64,000 bases of DNA, taken from Cladopsammia gracilis. Its lineage: Eukaryota > Cnidaria > Anthozoa > Scleractinia > Dendrophylliidae. Location of the stretch: assembly GCA_022457155.1 (NCBI GenBank), contig JAJGOT010000321.1, positions 151,001 to 215,000 on the forward strand, in the 5' to 3' direction. How positions within the stretch are numbered: the stretch's first letter is position 1; each line of letters begins with the position of its first letter. Below, one piece after another: positions 23,304 to 33,791 of this stretch. The position numbers were made by a program, and so were the translations under genes. The notes under the pieces were generated by a model. The model did not search any database, was not told the DNA's origin, and worked only from the letters and a program-made list of their open reading frames with translations.

Positions 23304-23616
23304 ATGGCGCAGTCAAAGATCTCGCGCGCATTGGCCCAGAATATGTTTATTTCTCGTAAATATTGCCTAAGGCAACAGATGACAGGAGCCTATTTTCTGT
23401 AGATGATATATACCGTTATCTCTTCCTATGTCCTTTCACCCCCCAGAGTCAGTTTTGGGGACAAGCAATGGAGTGGAATCCGTTATGTAACTCGGTAGAT
23501 TCTCAATCAAACTTCAACTTCCAGGAAAGTCTCGTTCAATTTTTCAATTGTATACCAACAGAAGCTCATAACAGAGCTTCTGATACCATTTAAGTAAGCC
23601 TCAGTTGTGACCATTT

Positions 23617-23994
23617 CTAAACCCTTTTACTCCCAGAGTCAGTTATGAAGTGCAGTTCTCAACTTTTGAGTCTGTGGACGAAATCCTGTGGTGTGACTAT
23701 TTAAATGATACCTCGAGCAGTACTTTTGCATGGTACCATTTATTCTAACTTTTGAGTCTGTTGATGAAATCCTATGGTGTGACCATTCAAATGAAACCTC
23801 TTCAGCAGTACTTTTGCATGGTACCATTTGTTCTCACTTTTGAGTCTGTGGACGAAATCCTACGGTGTGACAATTTAAATAATACCTCTTCAGCAGTACT
23901 TTTGCATGGTACCATTTGTTTTTCAATGTTTTACAAATGAAATTTGGAATTTTTCTTGAATTTTAATTTTTGGCACTTTTGGGTTAGAGCGTTA
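23617..23994 (-). mobile_element. VNTR-bearing TTAA-type element, three 84 bp units
   Basis: Reverse orientation copy of the family at 16734. The end 'cccttttactcccagagtc' leads into three units (about 23655-23738, 23739-23822, 23823-23906), then the 'aaatgaaatt..ttggcactttt' flank. Confidence 0.8.
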
Positions 23995-24345
23995 AGGTTT
24001 CCATGATTTCCAACCGTTTGTACCATTAATTTTCTGTAAAATTTGAGCGGAAAGTGCGGGAGGGGCCTGGGGAGGGGAGGGGGACAAATGTCCAAGCCTC
24101 GTCCCATTTATCCCACTATCCTTCCCTCATTCTTTGCGTCTCATACACTTTTACCCGCCCACCCACCCCCGTATACCGTCCAGTTTCACTATACGTTTTC
24201 TTCCCACCCTCTTGCCTCATTTTCCACAAACACACACGCGAGATAAACGCGTGTGTCAAACACGCAACATGCAGCTTGATAAGTGGCGTTTGCAGTTGTT
24301 TTTATGGGAAAGGCATTTCCTTGATTCAGAATAAATTAAGCAGTA

Positions 24346-24637
24346 GGGCGGCATGGTGGTCTAGTGGTTAGCGCGTCGGACTTTCAACCGGAAGGTCGGT
24401 GGTTCGAGCCTGGTCTCTGCCGTCGTGTTGTTTCCTTAGACAAGAAACTTTACTCCACACTGTCTCTCTCCACCCAGGTGTATAAATGCGTACCGGCGAT
24501 AAAATGCTGGGGGTAACCCTGCGATGGACTAGCCTCCCATCCAGGGGGGAGTAGCAATATTCCTAGTTGCTTCATGCTACAGAAACCGGGTTAAGCTCCG
24601 GCCGTATGGGCCTTCTGGCTCGAGCGCGACTTTACCT
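24346..24637 (+). mobile_element. tRNA-derived SINE, same family as 5100-5387
   Basis: Plus-strand copy with A box TGGTCTAGTGGT (24357-24368) and B box GGTTCGAGCC. The body is nearly identical to the other copy. The head resembles tRNA but continues into a 220 bp unrelated body. Confidence 0.9.
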
Positions 24638-25249
24638 TAGGAGAATTGAAACATTATCAGGTTCAATAAACAGCTTTCACGTTGCCCTTTCAACATTTTT
24701 TAATGCCTGCTGACTTGTAGCCGTAAACGTTGTTATAAATAAAACTGTTTGTGAATAAATAACTTCGATATATAATTGCTATGCAATACGCAAGATTTAC
24801 AAAAAAGAATGTTATCTAATTAACATGCACCGTAGACATAAGAAATACCTCTGGCTGGTCCACTTGTTGCCTGCGAGAGCAGCAGGCGTTTCTTTTTTTC
24901 AGTTTGTGCAGTTCTTTTCATTTTCCTTCTTTTCTTATCCATCCCATGTATATTTTATCCCATTTTGCACGTTAACAGCTTATAACAGTTTCATCGGCGA
25001 TTACTGTGGCAATCGCTGAATAGCTTCGTGGTATATTTTCCCGATTATCGCTACTACTGGTGAGCTCTTTGGGGGGATATTAAAGGAGCTGTCACCAGAT
25101 TTTTAATAGTATCACTTTGGAAAGCCAAAATACATATTTGTATCAAGCGAAATCTTTAAATAATGATCTCGTTTTGTTAATTATTACTGTGTTAGTGCAC
25201 TGGCACTAATACAGTGCCACCTGTATTAAACGGATACCCTTGGGACCCT
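24638..25249. other. Non-coding spacer
   Basis: No supported gene. Confidence 0.4.
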
Positions 25250-25505
25250 CGCTAGTGTCCGCCAGTATTGTCCATTATGCTTCCTGCGCTTCTGAACAAT
25301 AGAAGCCTCGCTCCTGTGCAAACCAAAACAATAAAAGGGGCGCGTGAAGCATAATGGCTGACTCGTCCCCAGTCGTCTCTCAATTAACGAGAGGAGCGCT
25401 TCAGTCGCACTTCTCTCGTTCCGCGTCTTTCCCCCACGCGCGTCTCCCGCGTCTTGCCAAGAAAGACGACTGGGGACGAGTCAGGCCAAATAGACTAGAC
25501 AATAC
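25250..25505. repeat. Compound inverted repeats
   Basis: Two inner hairpin pairs: 'ccattatgcttcctgcgc' with 'gcgcgtgaagcataatgg' (25273-25354), and 'gactcgtccccagtcgtc' with 'gacgactggggacgagtc' (25362-25483). Outer 'cagtattgtc' and 'gacaatactg' flank both. Probably a composite MITE. Confidence 0.65.
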
Positions 25506-26009
25506 TGGGTCCTTAATAAAGGGAAAAATGGCTGACAAACAAAAAATATTGTGATAGTGAACCGCTCTTCCAACTTCTTTTTTTTTTTTTTTACAGAATT
25601 GCATGCCATTGAGGAGCTGTGGTGTGCATATATATGGGAAGAGATATACACCAAATTGAAGAAACGTTGTATCAGGAATGATGTTTTGTTATCAAACTGA
25701 GGGGCCCATATGCGCGTTGGCTTAGAAGCGGAGGAGGAAGGGGAGGGGACGCTCAACGCTGCAACCCCGCAAATAGATTTGCAATTTGTGACAGCTATAG
25801 ACGTCAGTACTCCTGGGAAAATTGTGTAGGGTTACTACGGGGTGCTCTATGCGCGCAGCCCGGTCACACAACGCGCCACGCGCGGAAATCCCTGCAGACG
25901 AGGACAAGAGTGCGACGTTCGTAAAATAAACATCCTGCATGTTGTATCAAGTTGATGGATTATATTAAACTTCTGATATTCTTGTCGTGTGCTATGTATT
26001 CAACGGTCG

Positions 26010-26440
26010 TTCTTCTGTGCGAAAGCTTGCGTGGATTCACGCGAGGACGAGGAGATGTATCTGTAAGGGCTTGGTGATGTTCTGCAGGTCAGATAGGATA
26101 GCTGGACCATACTGATCTTTTGTTGTCCTCACTGCTTTGTTCCACGCTTCGTACGTAATCAAAAGTCATTCTTCTTACGTGGATACTTGCGTCGATTTCC
26201 GCGTGGACGAGAAGACTATTATGGTTTGGTGATATTCTGCAGGTCAGATAGGATTGTTGGACCATATTGATCTTCTGTTCTCCCGATTTCTTTGTTCCAC
26301 GCTTTTTTCGCAGCCAACAGTAATTCTTCTTGCGTGGATACTTGCGTATATTCCCGTGAGGACGAAAAGACTATTATGGTTTGGTGATATTCTGCAGGTC
26401 AGACAGGATTGTTGGACGGTACCGAGCTTCTAACTCCTGC
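26010..26440. repeat. Three tandem 160 bp units covering the 3' end of the TBC gene
   Basis: Units of about 160 bp share 'ttgcgtggat', 'tggtgatattctgcaggtcag' and 'ttgttccacgctt'. On the minus strand each repeats the end of the last exon ([11 protein letters not shown]) and the 3' UTR. Confidence 0.8.
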
Positions 26441-28923
26441 ATGAACGCCAGTTGTTCAGCAACTTTGAAATTAGGGATTGGATTTTCCTGAAACAAAGAC
26501 CAAGAAAATTAAAGGATTTCATAAAATAGCTGAGGTCGTTATAGAGACGAGGCAGCTCTGTCTGTATCAGAGAACAATGCATAGCTGTGCTTGCTGCTAA
26601 GACCGTCAACTTGGGCGATTAATGATTCTTTATAGAAGGAATAAGAAAATTTTGATATTTCTTACGACTATATACTTTGATGTACCGAAGTTCATAACAT
26701 GTGTCGGGAACCGGAAATATGAACTATGAACTATTTCGTCGTACGAAGTCAGGAGAACGGCTGAGGTTTGTTTTATTCCACCTAATTGGGGCCGGTTTAC
26801 ACGGTACAACTTTGCTGCATGCGACACGATGACGTCATGTTTACGCGACACGTCGTAGGATTTTAAAACGATGTCGTAAGCATGGCTTAAGAGTGTCGCA
26901 TGCAACAAAGTTGTACCGTGTAAATGAGAACTTATACAACAACTGAAGATATTGCGCGCGCTCTGATTGGTCAGTAGCTATTGAGAATTACAACCGTAAA
27001 CAAAATAGTTATATAGTTTCTTGGGTGAACCGGTGTAACAAACCACTTGGGATGTTAGAACAACACTGGTGAGAATCTTAATCACTCGCTTTCCAACATC
27101 TCGGGTGGTTTATTAAACCGACAAACCATAGGAATGCGCTGTCTATTGATTAAACAGAAGTTGTTTTCCTGTGTGTCACAAACCTTTAGAAAAATAAGAA
27201 GCTGTTGTTGTTGCGTCTTCCGTAAAATCTCCTGTTGCAAATGTCGCAGAACGGCTATACAAAAGTACACCTGAAAAGAACAGATGCAATATAATGATAG
27301 ATAGGAAGATCGTTAATTAAACTCGGCATTTACTGTAGAAACTGAATAGGCCATTTGCACGATGACGTCATTTGACTACTACTACCAGAATCCTTCAGTT
27401 TTTTGTTTTGTAGTGCAAATTAGGGCTATTGTTATTTAAACCGCACTGGGATTACAAAATTTAAATAAGAAAGGAAAAACGAAATGAATTCTGGTAGTAG
27501 TAGTCAAATGACGTCATCGTGCAAATGGCCTATTGCAGAGGCTTACATTATAATAATAAACAAAATAAGTAATATATATATAGTACTAATTAACCATATT
27601 AATTAAATATTTACTGTCTACACATGCATATTGAAAAACGATATCGTTTGTAGTTATGTAGTTGTTATAATCTGCACCCGATATTACAAAGGTGTATGAA
27701 CCACTTTGTTTATCATGATGAACCATACCACAAAAACGTGCAGGTCGATCAATTTCATTTGAATGATCACAAAATAGGATTTCATCCACAGAATATAAAT
27801 TTAAAACAACCATGTACAGTATGACAAATAGTACAAGTTTAAACGGGCCTTAACTGCCACCTTCCCTCACAGTTCGCCAACACCCTTTCATACAGCTGGG
27901 AAGAGAGCGAATTTCAAGAAAAAGTTTTTGTGCCTGAAGCCACCTGAACGGCTTCCACACAACATTTCGTCAACATGCAGAAAGAGAACACTGAATTGTT
28001 GAAACCACACAATATAGAAACCAGGCATGAACTGCTGATCATCAGATCGAGTGCAGAATGCACGATACGAGGGTCTGAATGGGGATGCTGGAATAGTAGT
28101 TCAGACTCAGTTCATGGCCATTTCTCAGCAAACATTTTAGGGTGGTCAGACACGAGGGGTCATGCAGCAAAAAAAGATTGTGAAGTACACACTGAGGGAC
28201 ATGTAGCAGGGAAAAAATCATAGCGCTTGCACACCACATGAAAATGTCACGGGGACTTGTCTCAGGGACATGTTGCAGAGACACGTCCCCTCGTGTGAAC
28301 TGATACTATCATAATTGTGCAACACCAATTTTGGAGACATTTTGTCCCCGCGACGTGTTCCATGAAGTTCAACAAGTTGAACTCCGTGAGACATGTCGCG
28401 GGGACAAAATGTCCCCAAGATTGGTGTTGCACAATTATGATAGTATCAGTTCACACGAGGGCCGGGACGTGTCGCTGCAACATGTTGCGACATTTTCATG
28501 TGGTGTTCAAACGCTATGATTTTTTCCCTGCCACATGTCCCCGCTACACTCCCTGCTACATGTCCCTCAGTTTGTACTTTACAAATTGTTGTCGCTGCAT
28601 GACCCTGCTACATGACCCCTCGTGTCTGTGACCACCTTAGTCTCCTACGCAGCCATTATTGGGGTCCAAGAAACGGCTGCGTAAGAGACTAAATTTTCAG
28701 CTATTTCTCAGTTATCAGTTAAATCCCATTACAGACCCTTCCATACATGCACACTTTACCACTGTGTTGAAAGCAAAGTTAAGCGATGTAAACTAAATAC
28801 TAATACTAAGGAGCAACATACCTGATAATCGATGCCCATAGTAAGACACGTACAGATGTACAAACATATCTCCTCCCAGTCAAGATAGTTCCAGAAACAT
28901 TGACGTAACCAGTGCTGGCAGAT
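26374..28923 (-). CDS. TBC (Rab-GAP-type) domain protein, last three exons
   Basis: Three minus-strand pieces have matching open frames and consensus splice sites. They are 28922/28923-28822 (34 codons, starting [16 protein letters not shown]), 27270-27184 (29 codons, [16 protein letters not shown]...) and 26487-26374 (37 codons plus stop, starting ENPIPNF). All junctions are phase 0: acceptors ctTAG, ttCAG and ttCAG, donors CAG|GTATGT and AAG|GTTTGT. Together they read as about 100 residues of the C-terminal half of a TBC domain. My best guess is a divergent TBC1D32/BROMI-like protein, a ciliary Hedgehog factor, but this rests on general resemblance only. Upstream exons were not found before the FReD array, so this may be a gene remnant or a gene with a very long intron. 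A MITE (27346-27533) and a foldback element (28138-28640) lie in its introns. Confidence 0.6.
26793..26927. mobile_element. MITE with TIR TTTACACGGTACAACTTTG
   Basis: The arms 'tttacacggtacaactttg' and 'caaagttgtaccgtgtaaa' extend to a paired 'tgcatgcgacac' / 'gtgtcgcatgca'. It lies in the last intron of the TBC gene. Confidence 0.88.
27346..27533. mobile_element. MITE family with TIR ATAGGCCATTTGCACG, copy 1
   Basis: Long inverted ends of about 45 bp contain TGACGTCA. Nearly identical to 29310-29496. Confidence 0.9.
27700..27812 (-). repeat. Partial 84 bp-type repeat unit
   Basis: 'gaaatttg..gatcacaaaataggatttcatccacag' resembles one diverged unit of the VNTR element. Confidence 0.5.
28138..28640. 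mobile_element. Foldback element, two 245 bp inverted arms
   Basis: Nearly the whole 503 bp forms one imperfect palindrome centred near 28375-28390 ('gttcaacaagttgaac'). The ends are TTAGGGTGGTCAGACACG and its near-complement CGTGTCTGTGACCACCTTAG. Both arms hold 'ggggacaaaatgtccc'-type and 'gcaacaccaat'-type segments. No coding region. Confidence 0.9.
28638..28691. mobile_element. Degenerate hairpin MITE related to 7588-7678
   Basis: The ends TAGTCTCCTACGCAGCC and GGCTGCGTAAGAGACTA abut the foldback element. Confidence 0.75.
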
Positions 28924-29309
28924 CTAAGGTGAGAAATAAATGAAAAATATGCAAGAATTTATCAGGAATAACCCCTTTGGAGCCACAGTTAGAATAAGGT
29001 GAAGTAATAAATCGTGCAACTTGTTGCGCAATAATTTTGCGTTGCAGGTTGCAGCTCGCGTCTACTTTATGCAACATGAAAATTTGTTGCGCTTGCAGAT
29101 GGTAATACGTGCAACATCAGGGCATCATCCTGCCCGTATTACTTCTTCCTTAATCTCTGAATACACACACCAAAGAGGCATTCGCAGTTAGTCTTAACTA
29201 GCTTTCTGTGTAGGGAAATCAAAAGGAACAAAATGTTTGAAAGGAGACTGGGAAAGAATTACGCTTCCGGAAGAGACTGGGGATCTCTCCAGGCAAGGCG
29301 CCTCGGTCA

Positions 29310-29496
29310 ATAGGCCATTTGCACGATGACGTCATATGACTACAACTACCAGAATCCTTCAGTTTTTTGTTTTGTAGTGCAAATTAGGGCTATTGTTATT
29401 TAAACCTCACTGGGATTACAAAATTTAAATAAGAAAGGAAAAACGAAATGAATTCTGGTAGTTGTAGTCAAATGACGCCATCGTGCAAATGTCCTA
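29310..29496. mobile_element. MITE family with TIR ATAGGCCATTTGCACG, copy 2
   Basis: Absent at the paralogous site near 52552-52560, so it inserted after (or was lost in) the segmental duplication. Confidence 0.9.
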
Positions 29497-30782
29497 TTCC
29501 TGCACAACATTTGCCATCCTTTAGATGCTTTGTTGCCATGGTAATGGCCTCTACTAAAAAGTGACAATTGAAAAAGAAGAATAAATATCCTCCTTAATGG
29601 TAAATCTCGTGAACCAAAATTACAAAACAAGAAAATTAGACTCTAGTTTGTATTTCATGATAGTACTGGTCCTTTTGTTAAAATAAGCCACTTTAACTGA
29701 AAGACTACACATAGATGTGAATAGTACAACATCTCGCTGGTAAACTAAACATGCTACTGTAGATTGAGACTAATCTTCTGCAAGCCCGCCTTCAGCATCA
29801 ATATTATTCAGCAGTATTTGGCTGACAGTGTAAGGTGACCACGAATTATGGATTCAAATTGTAACCAACAGTCATGCACAACATGACCCAATAGGTGACG
29901 GTAAAGACAAGAACGTATGTCACCCTTGTTTCTTTCAGTCCAGAAGGAAAATACTGTTACATTCAAACCTCTGTTTAGCGACCAGTTCTCAGACTCCCTA
30001 TAACTTTTCTGTTAAAAGCGGCCACCTTCTGTTAAGCGGCCGCGTCCACCTTCGTGCCGTCTCAACGAGAAGATTTTGTATTGTTTGATACCGCCATTAA
30101 AAAGTCACATAGAATTTAGTTTGGATTCCTTTGCTAATCATTTCTTTTGTCTTTTACCTTATTACTTGCAAATAACTTATTACATTCAACGCAATTTCGC
30201 GATATTCAAAACTTTTTTCTTATAAATAAGCGACAATAGTTATCTTAACTGAGCCTTTTTATCCAAGGCATCAATGTTTCCAGCATATTACAAGCACAGC
30301 TTGTACTCAGTTTGTTTGGTTTTCGTAAACGTTATTTACCAATAGATTTTAAATATTTATTCTTTAGCCTGCGTGGGTTATTGTTTATATTAGCACGTAT
30401 ACTTAAATACACTGAAGCTTCTGACCATGGCTTATGCTAATTTCTGATGCGGCCCTCATTAAACGGCCACCCTCTATTAAACGAATACTTGCACCTTCCC
30501 GAGGGTTCTCTCTCAACATCATCCATTTCCACTACTTATAAGACTTCGGAAGGTAATTTCGAGAGAAAAGGGCGCATATTACTAGAGGACTGCTTATTTC
30601 CAGGGGAGGGAGGGTTGGGGGTTTGGGGGAGTGGGGGAGTGGGGGAGTGGGAAAGCCGGAATTGAAAATTCGACTCATATACAAAATGCTGGCAGTTATA
30701 GTGAATTGGCGATGTAGAGTCACTTTATGAATAGAAAAACGGTCAAGAGAGAGGGATTATTTAAGAAATAATTTCTTTGTCC
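29497..30782. other. Non-coding part of duplication block
   Basis: Includes pogo/Tc-like 'aaacctctgtttagcgacc' and 'cctctattaaacgaat' segments (29965-30490) that also occur in the paralogue. A conserved open stretch on the minus strand near 29820-29945 is discussed in the findings. Confidence 0.5.
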
Positions 30783-32305
30783 ACAACAACAACAACAACA
30801 ACAAAAATCTTTATTAGTTGGTTATTATAAAATTTATAATACTGGCCTGCAGGTAGCAAAAGCTAATCTTGGCAGGCCAGTGAAATTAATTACATGATTA
30901 GAAATCGCTACACACACTAATTTGTTAAAATAAAAAGAAAGGATCAAACAATACAAACAAAAAGGAAAAACAAGTGATCGAAATAAAAGAAAGAGAATTG
31001 TAAAATATTAATTAATTACTTTTTGATTTAACTTTAGAAATAATCTGGTCAATATTAATATAGGAATCTGCTTCTTTAACCCTATTCGGCCTGGGCTTTT
31101 TTTGAGTTCCTGAGCCTGGGGGGGGGGGGGGGGGGCACATTGTGCCCCCCCCTTCGTAACTTCAAGAACATTAAGACTACGACAATGAAACCTAGAGGGT
31201 ACATAGTACGTCCAAAACTGTCTCCTTTGCGGTCCGCACAATGGAACGATGACGTCATATAACGTAGTTATTAGGTAATTAGTTATACGGCCGCCATCTT
31301 GGATCCGCCATCTTGGATTTCTGAATTTTTTTAAAACCTCTTAAAACCCATCCAAATTGACTCAAAATTAATCAAAACCAATAAATAAACGCTAAATGAT
31401 GTAAAAATACGAAAGTTATACCAATAAACATTGTTTTTCTTCATTCAAAGGTACAAATATGCAAATTTCAAAAAACATGGCTGTCAAAATCTTGTTGCCA
31501 TGGAAACATCAAGTCACGTGATCAAAAAATTGTCATATCAAATTGTTGCCAGATAAATTTTAGGAAAAGTCACAAAGTTTGATGGCATTTGAATACATAT
31601 TAAAGAAGTTATGAACGTTCAAAGTTAGCGCGGGCACTTTGTGCCCCCCCCCCCCCCCCCCCCCAGGCCGAATAGGGTTAAGTATAGTTAAAAGTATATT
31701 CTTAACTTTGTTTTTGAATGAACTCTTTGGTAGTTCTCTTAGAAAGCATGGTATCTCATTCCATAATTTTGCTCCAATTCTAGAAAAGGCTTTTCTTTGT
31801 ATTTCAAATCTCGAGTTTTTTATATAGAAGTTATTAGAAGTGGAAGATCGTGTGATAAGAGTGGACAGAGGAAGTATTTGTAAATAAATTTAGCATGTTC
31901 ATTGAGGCTGAACCATTCTAACGTCATACATTAAGCTAGATAATAATTCATAATATAAAAAGTTCAAAGGCAATATATTAGCATTGATGAATAATGGAAC
32001 GGTATGCATGCTCGATACATTTAGCAAAGTACATAAAACGGATTACTCGTTTTTGTAGTATTAGAATTTTGTTTAGATAAGACTTACAGGCCTGACCCCA
32101 GACAGTTAATCCATAAGTTATATAAGGAACAATTAGCGACTGATAAATATTAAAAAGGGTATGTAAAGGTACAAAATGTCTTAGTTTAGCTGTTAGGCCG
32201 ATTGTTTTACAAATTTTTAGAGCAATATAATCAACATGGTTCTTCCAAGAAAGGGAGTGCTATCAATAAGTACTCCAAGATATTTTACGTAATCTTTGCG
32301 CTCCA
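30783..32305 (-). mobile_element. 5'-truncated LINE (CR1/L2/Jockey-like RT C-terminus)
   Basis: Read on the minus strand from about 32300: VKYLGVLIDS, then a stretch with YITYGLTVWG and LNKILILQKRVIRF, then RKAFSRIGAKLWNEIPC and a C-terminal stop at 31008. These are typical thumb/C-terminal motifs of non-LTR reverse transcriptases. An internal stop after the 'RSIIHQC' region and frame changes show decay. The 3' end is an (ACA)n run on the plus strand (30783-30802). The paralogous sequence near 54355 lacks the element. It is interrupted by a TTAA element at 31080-31677. Confidence 0.88.
31080..31677. mobile_element. TTAA-flanked MITE inside the LINE
   Basis: TTAA at 31076-31079 and 31678-31681. 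TIR CCCTATTCGGCCTGGG, with poly-G and poly-C runs inside the ends. Bridging it restores the LINE reading frame. PiggyBac-like by target site. Confidence 0.92.
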
Positions 32306-32379
32306 CCTCACAACCCCCTCCCCCCCCCCCCTCCCTAACAAAAAAAAAAACGCTAATACCTTCAACGCCAAGTCAAAAT

Positions 32380-32705
32380 GCAAATATTCTTCAACTAAAC
32401 AATGTCGGCAAACGTAGCTTTTGTTTGTATCGTAACACGAAAAAGACTCTAGAAAGATAAACATTACATTGACGCATCTTAGAAGGCGAGAGTTTTGAGA
32501 TCGCAAATTCGTCTTCAAAATTTCTACACATCCCTTACTGAGATCGCAAATACGCCTGCAAAATCTATACTATCCCTCATTGTGAAAATAGTTCGAAATT
32601 TGATTAAGAGTGGATGGCAATGTTCAGCATCTTCTCAGTGCAAACTGGGTCCGTACTGCGAATATGTTTGCATCCGATGATCCAGACTGAATTTATATTC
32701 AAACG
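32380..32705 (+). other. Putative non-coding first exon/promoter block of FReD gene A
   Basis: A block conserved upstream of five FReD genes contains ACACGAAAAAGACTC and ends in AAACG|GTAAGT, a good splice donor (32706). The possible acceptor is the CAG at 33768-33770 or just before it. Its role is inferred from conservation only. Confidence 0.4.
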
Positions 32706-33791
32706 GTAAGTAAAGAAAATCAAACGAAAAATCATTTCAGTTAAAAACATTTCCATCTGAGGGCATTAGCAATACGAACAATTTAATAAGACGGCTCGAG
32801 TATAAAAATTTAAACGAATAAATATTCAAGAACGACACATCCAACGAGAGTGTATTGCATTAAATTAAAAACTGTAGTTTGATGTATTTTATCAATGATT
32901 TACATTGTTCAATACAATCACAAATTAAGGCCGGGTCTGAACAGTAGTTTTTCTGTTTTAAATTTCGTCAAATATCGGCGTCTTTAAGTTGAACAAACCA
33001 CGACCGAAAAGCTGATAAGAACTGGGCAGTACAGGCTTCGTAAACCATCGATTTCTGTTACCGCTCAAGAATTCTTTTCTTGTTTTGGGAGCCAGAATCT
33101 TTTCGTCACATTATACTTTCGTAGCATAGCAAAAACAATGACTTTATCCGGGGGACAAAACACTCGTTTTGGCCACAGAATAGCTTGAGCGCAGACAAGT
33201 CCCATTTCCTTTCTTCATCGGAACACAAAGATTAGTATCGCAGAACTCTCCTTACGAATACATGATTGTTTTGAAAATTTGGAAAAATTAAACAAACAAA
33301 AAATGAGAATTTTGAGAATTTGATCGCACAGCAACATAATATCCCAAATTGGATTATTTTCTTTATTCTTATAACTTCACTGCTTCCGCTTATAAATATG
33401 TTAATTTTTTAAGGAGAAATTAAGTTTCTGTTGCAACTTGCGCAAAGAAGTCAACTAACGGCACACGCAACGTTAACAACTTTTCTTTTGTAACTTGAAA
33501 GTTCTGTTAACCTTTGACAGAGCTGCAGTAATGAATCAGTTCAGACCGCGAAATTTCAACGATCCCCAAAGCTTTTGAAAGAAATATCGACGGCGAAAAA
33601 ATACTAAGGAAAGGAAAACAACGCAGTTTCCGCATGCGTCACTTTATGCACACCATCTTCCAAAAATGGTCGTTTGAAAACATGAAAACTCAGCTTGTAA
33701 TGAAAAAACGAATACAGGGTCTTCTTTTAAATAAAACAAGAAGATGATCAATCCGTCTACATTATTCAGATGTAGTGAGACAATTCAGCTG
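32706..33791. other. Presumed 5' intron/upstream region of gene A
   Basis: Conserved with 54736-56103. No coding region was seen. Confidence 0.45.

Noticed and set aside
24346..24420. Possible tRNA gene
   Set aside because: Pol III A and B boxes are present but the sequence continues into a SINE body shared with 5100-5387, and no acceptor stem closes.
28042..28631. Several open frames on both strands
   Set aside because: Both strands are open only because the foldback element is palindromic.
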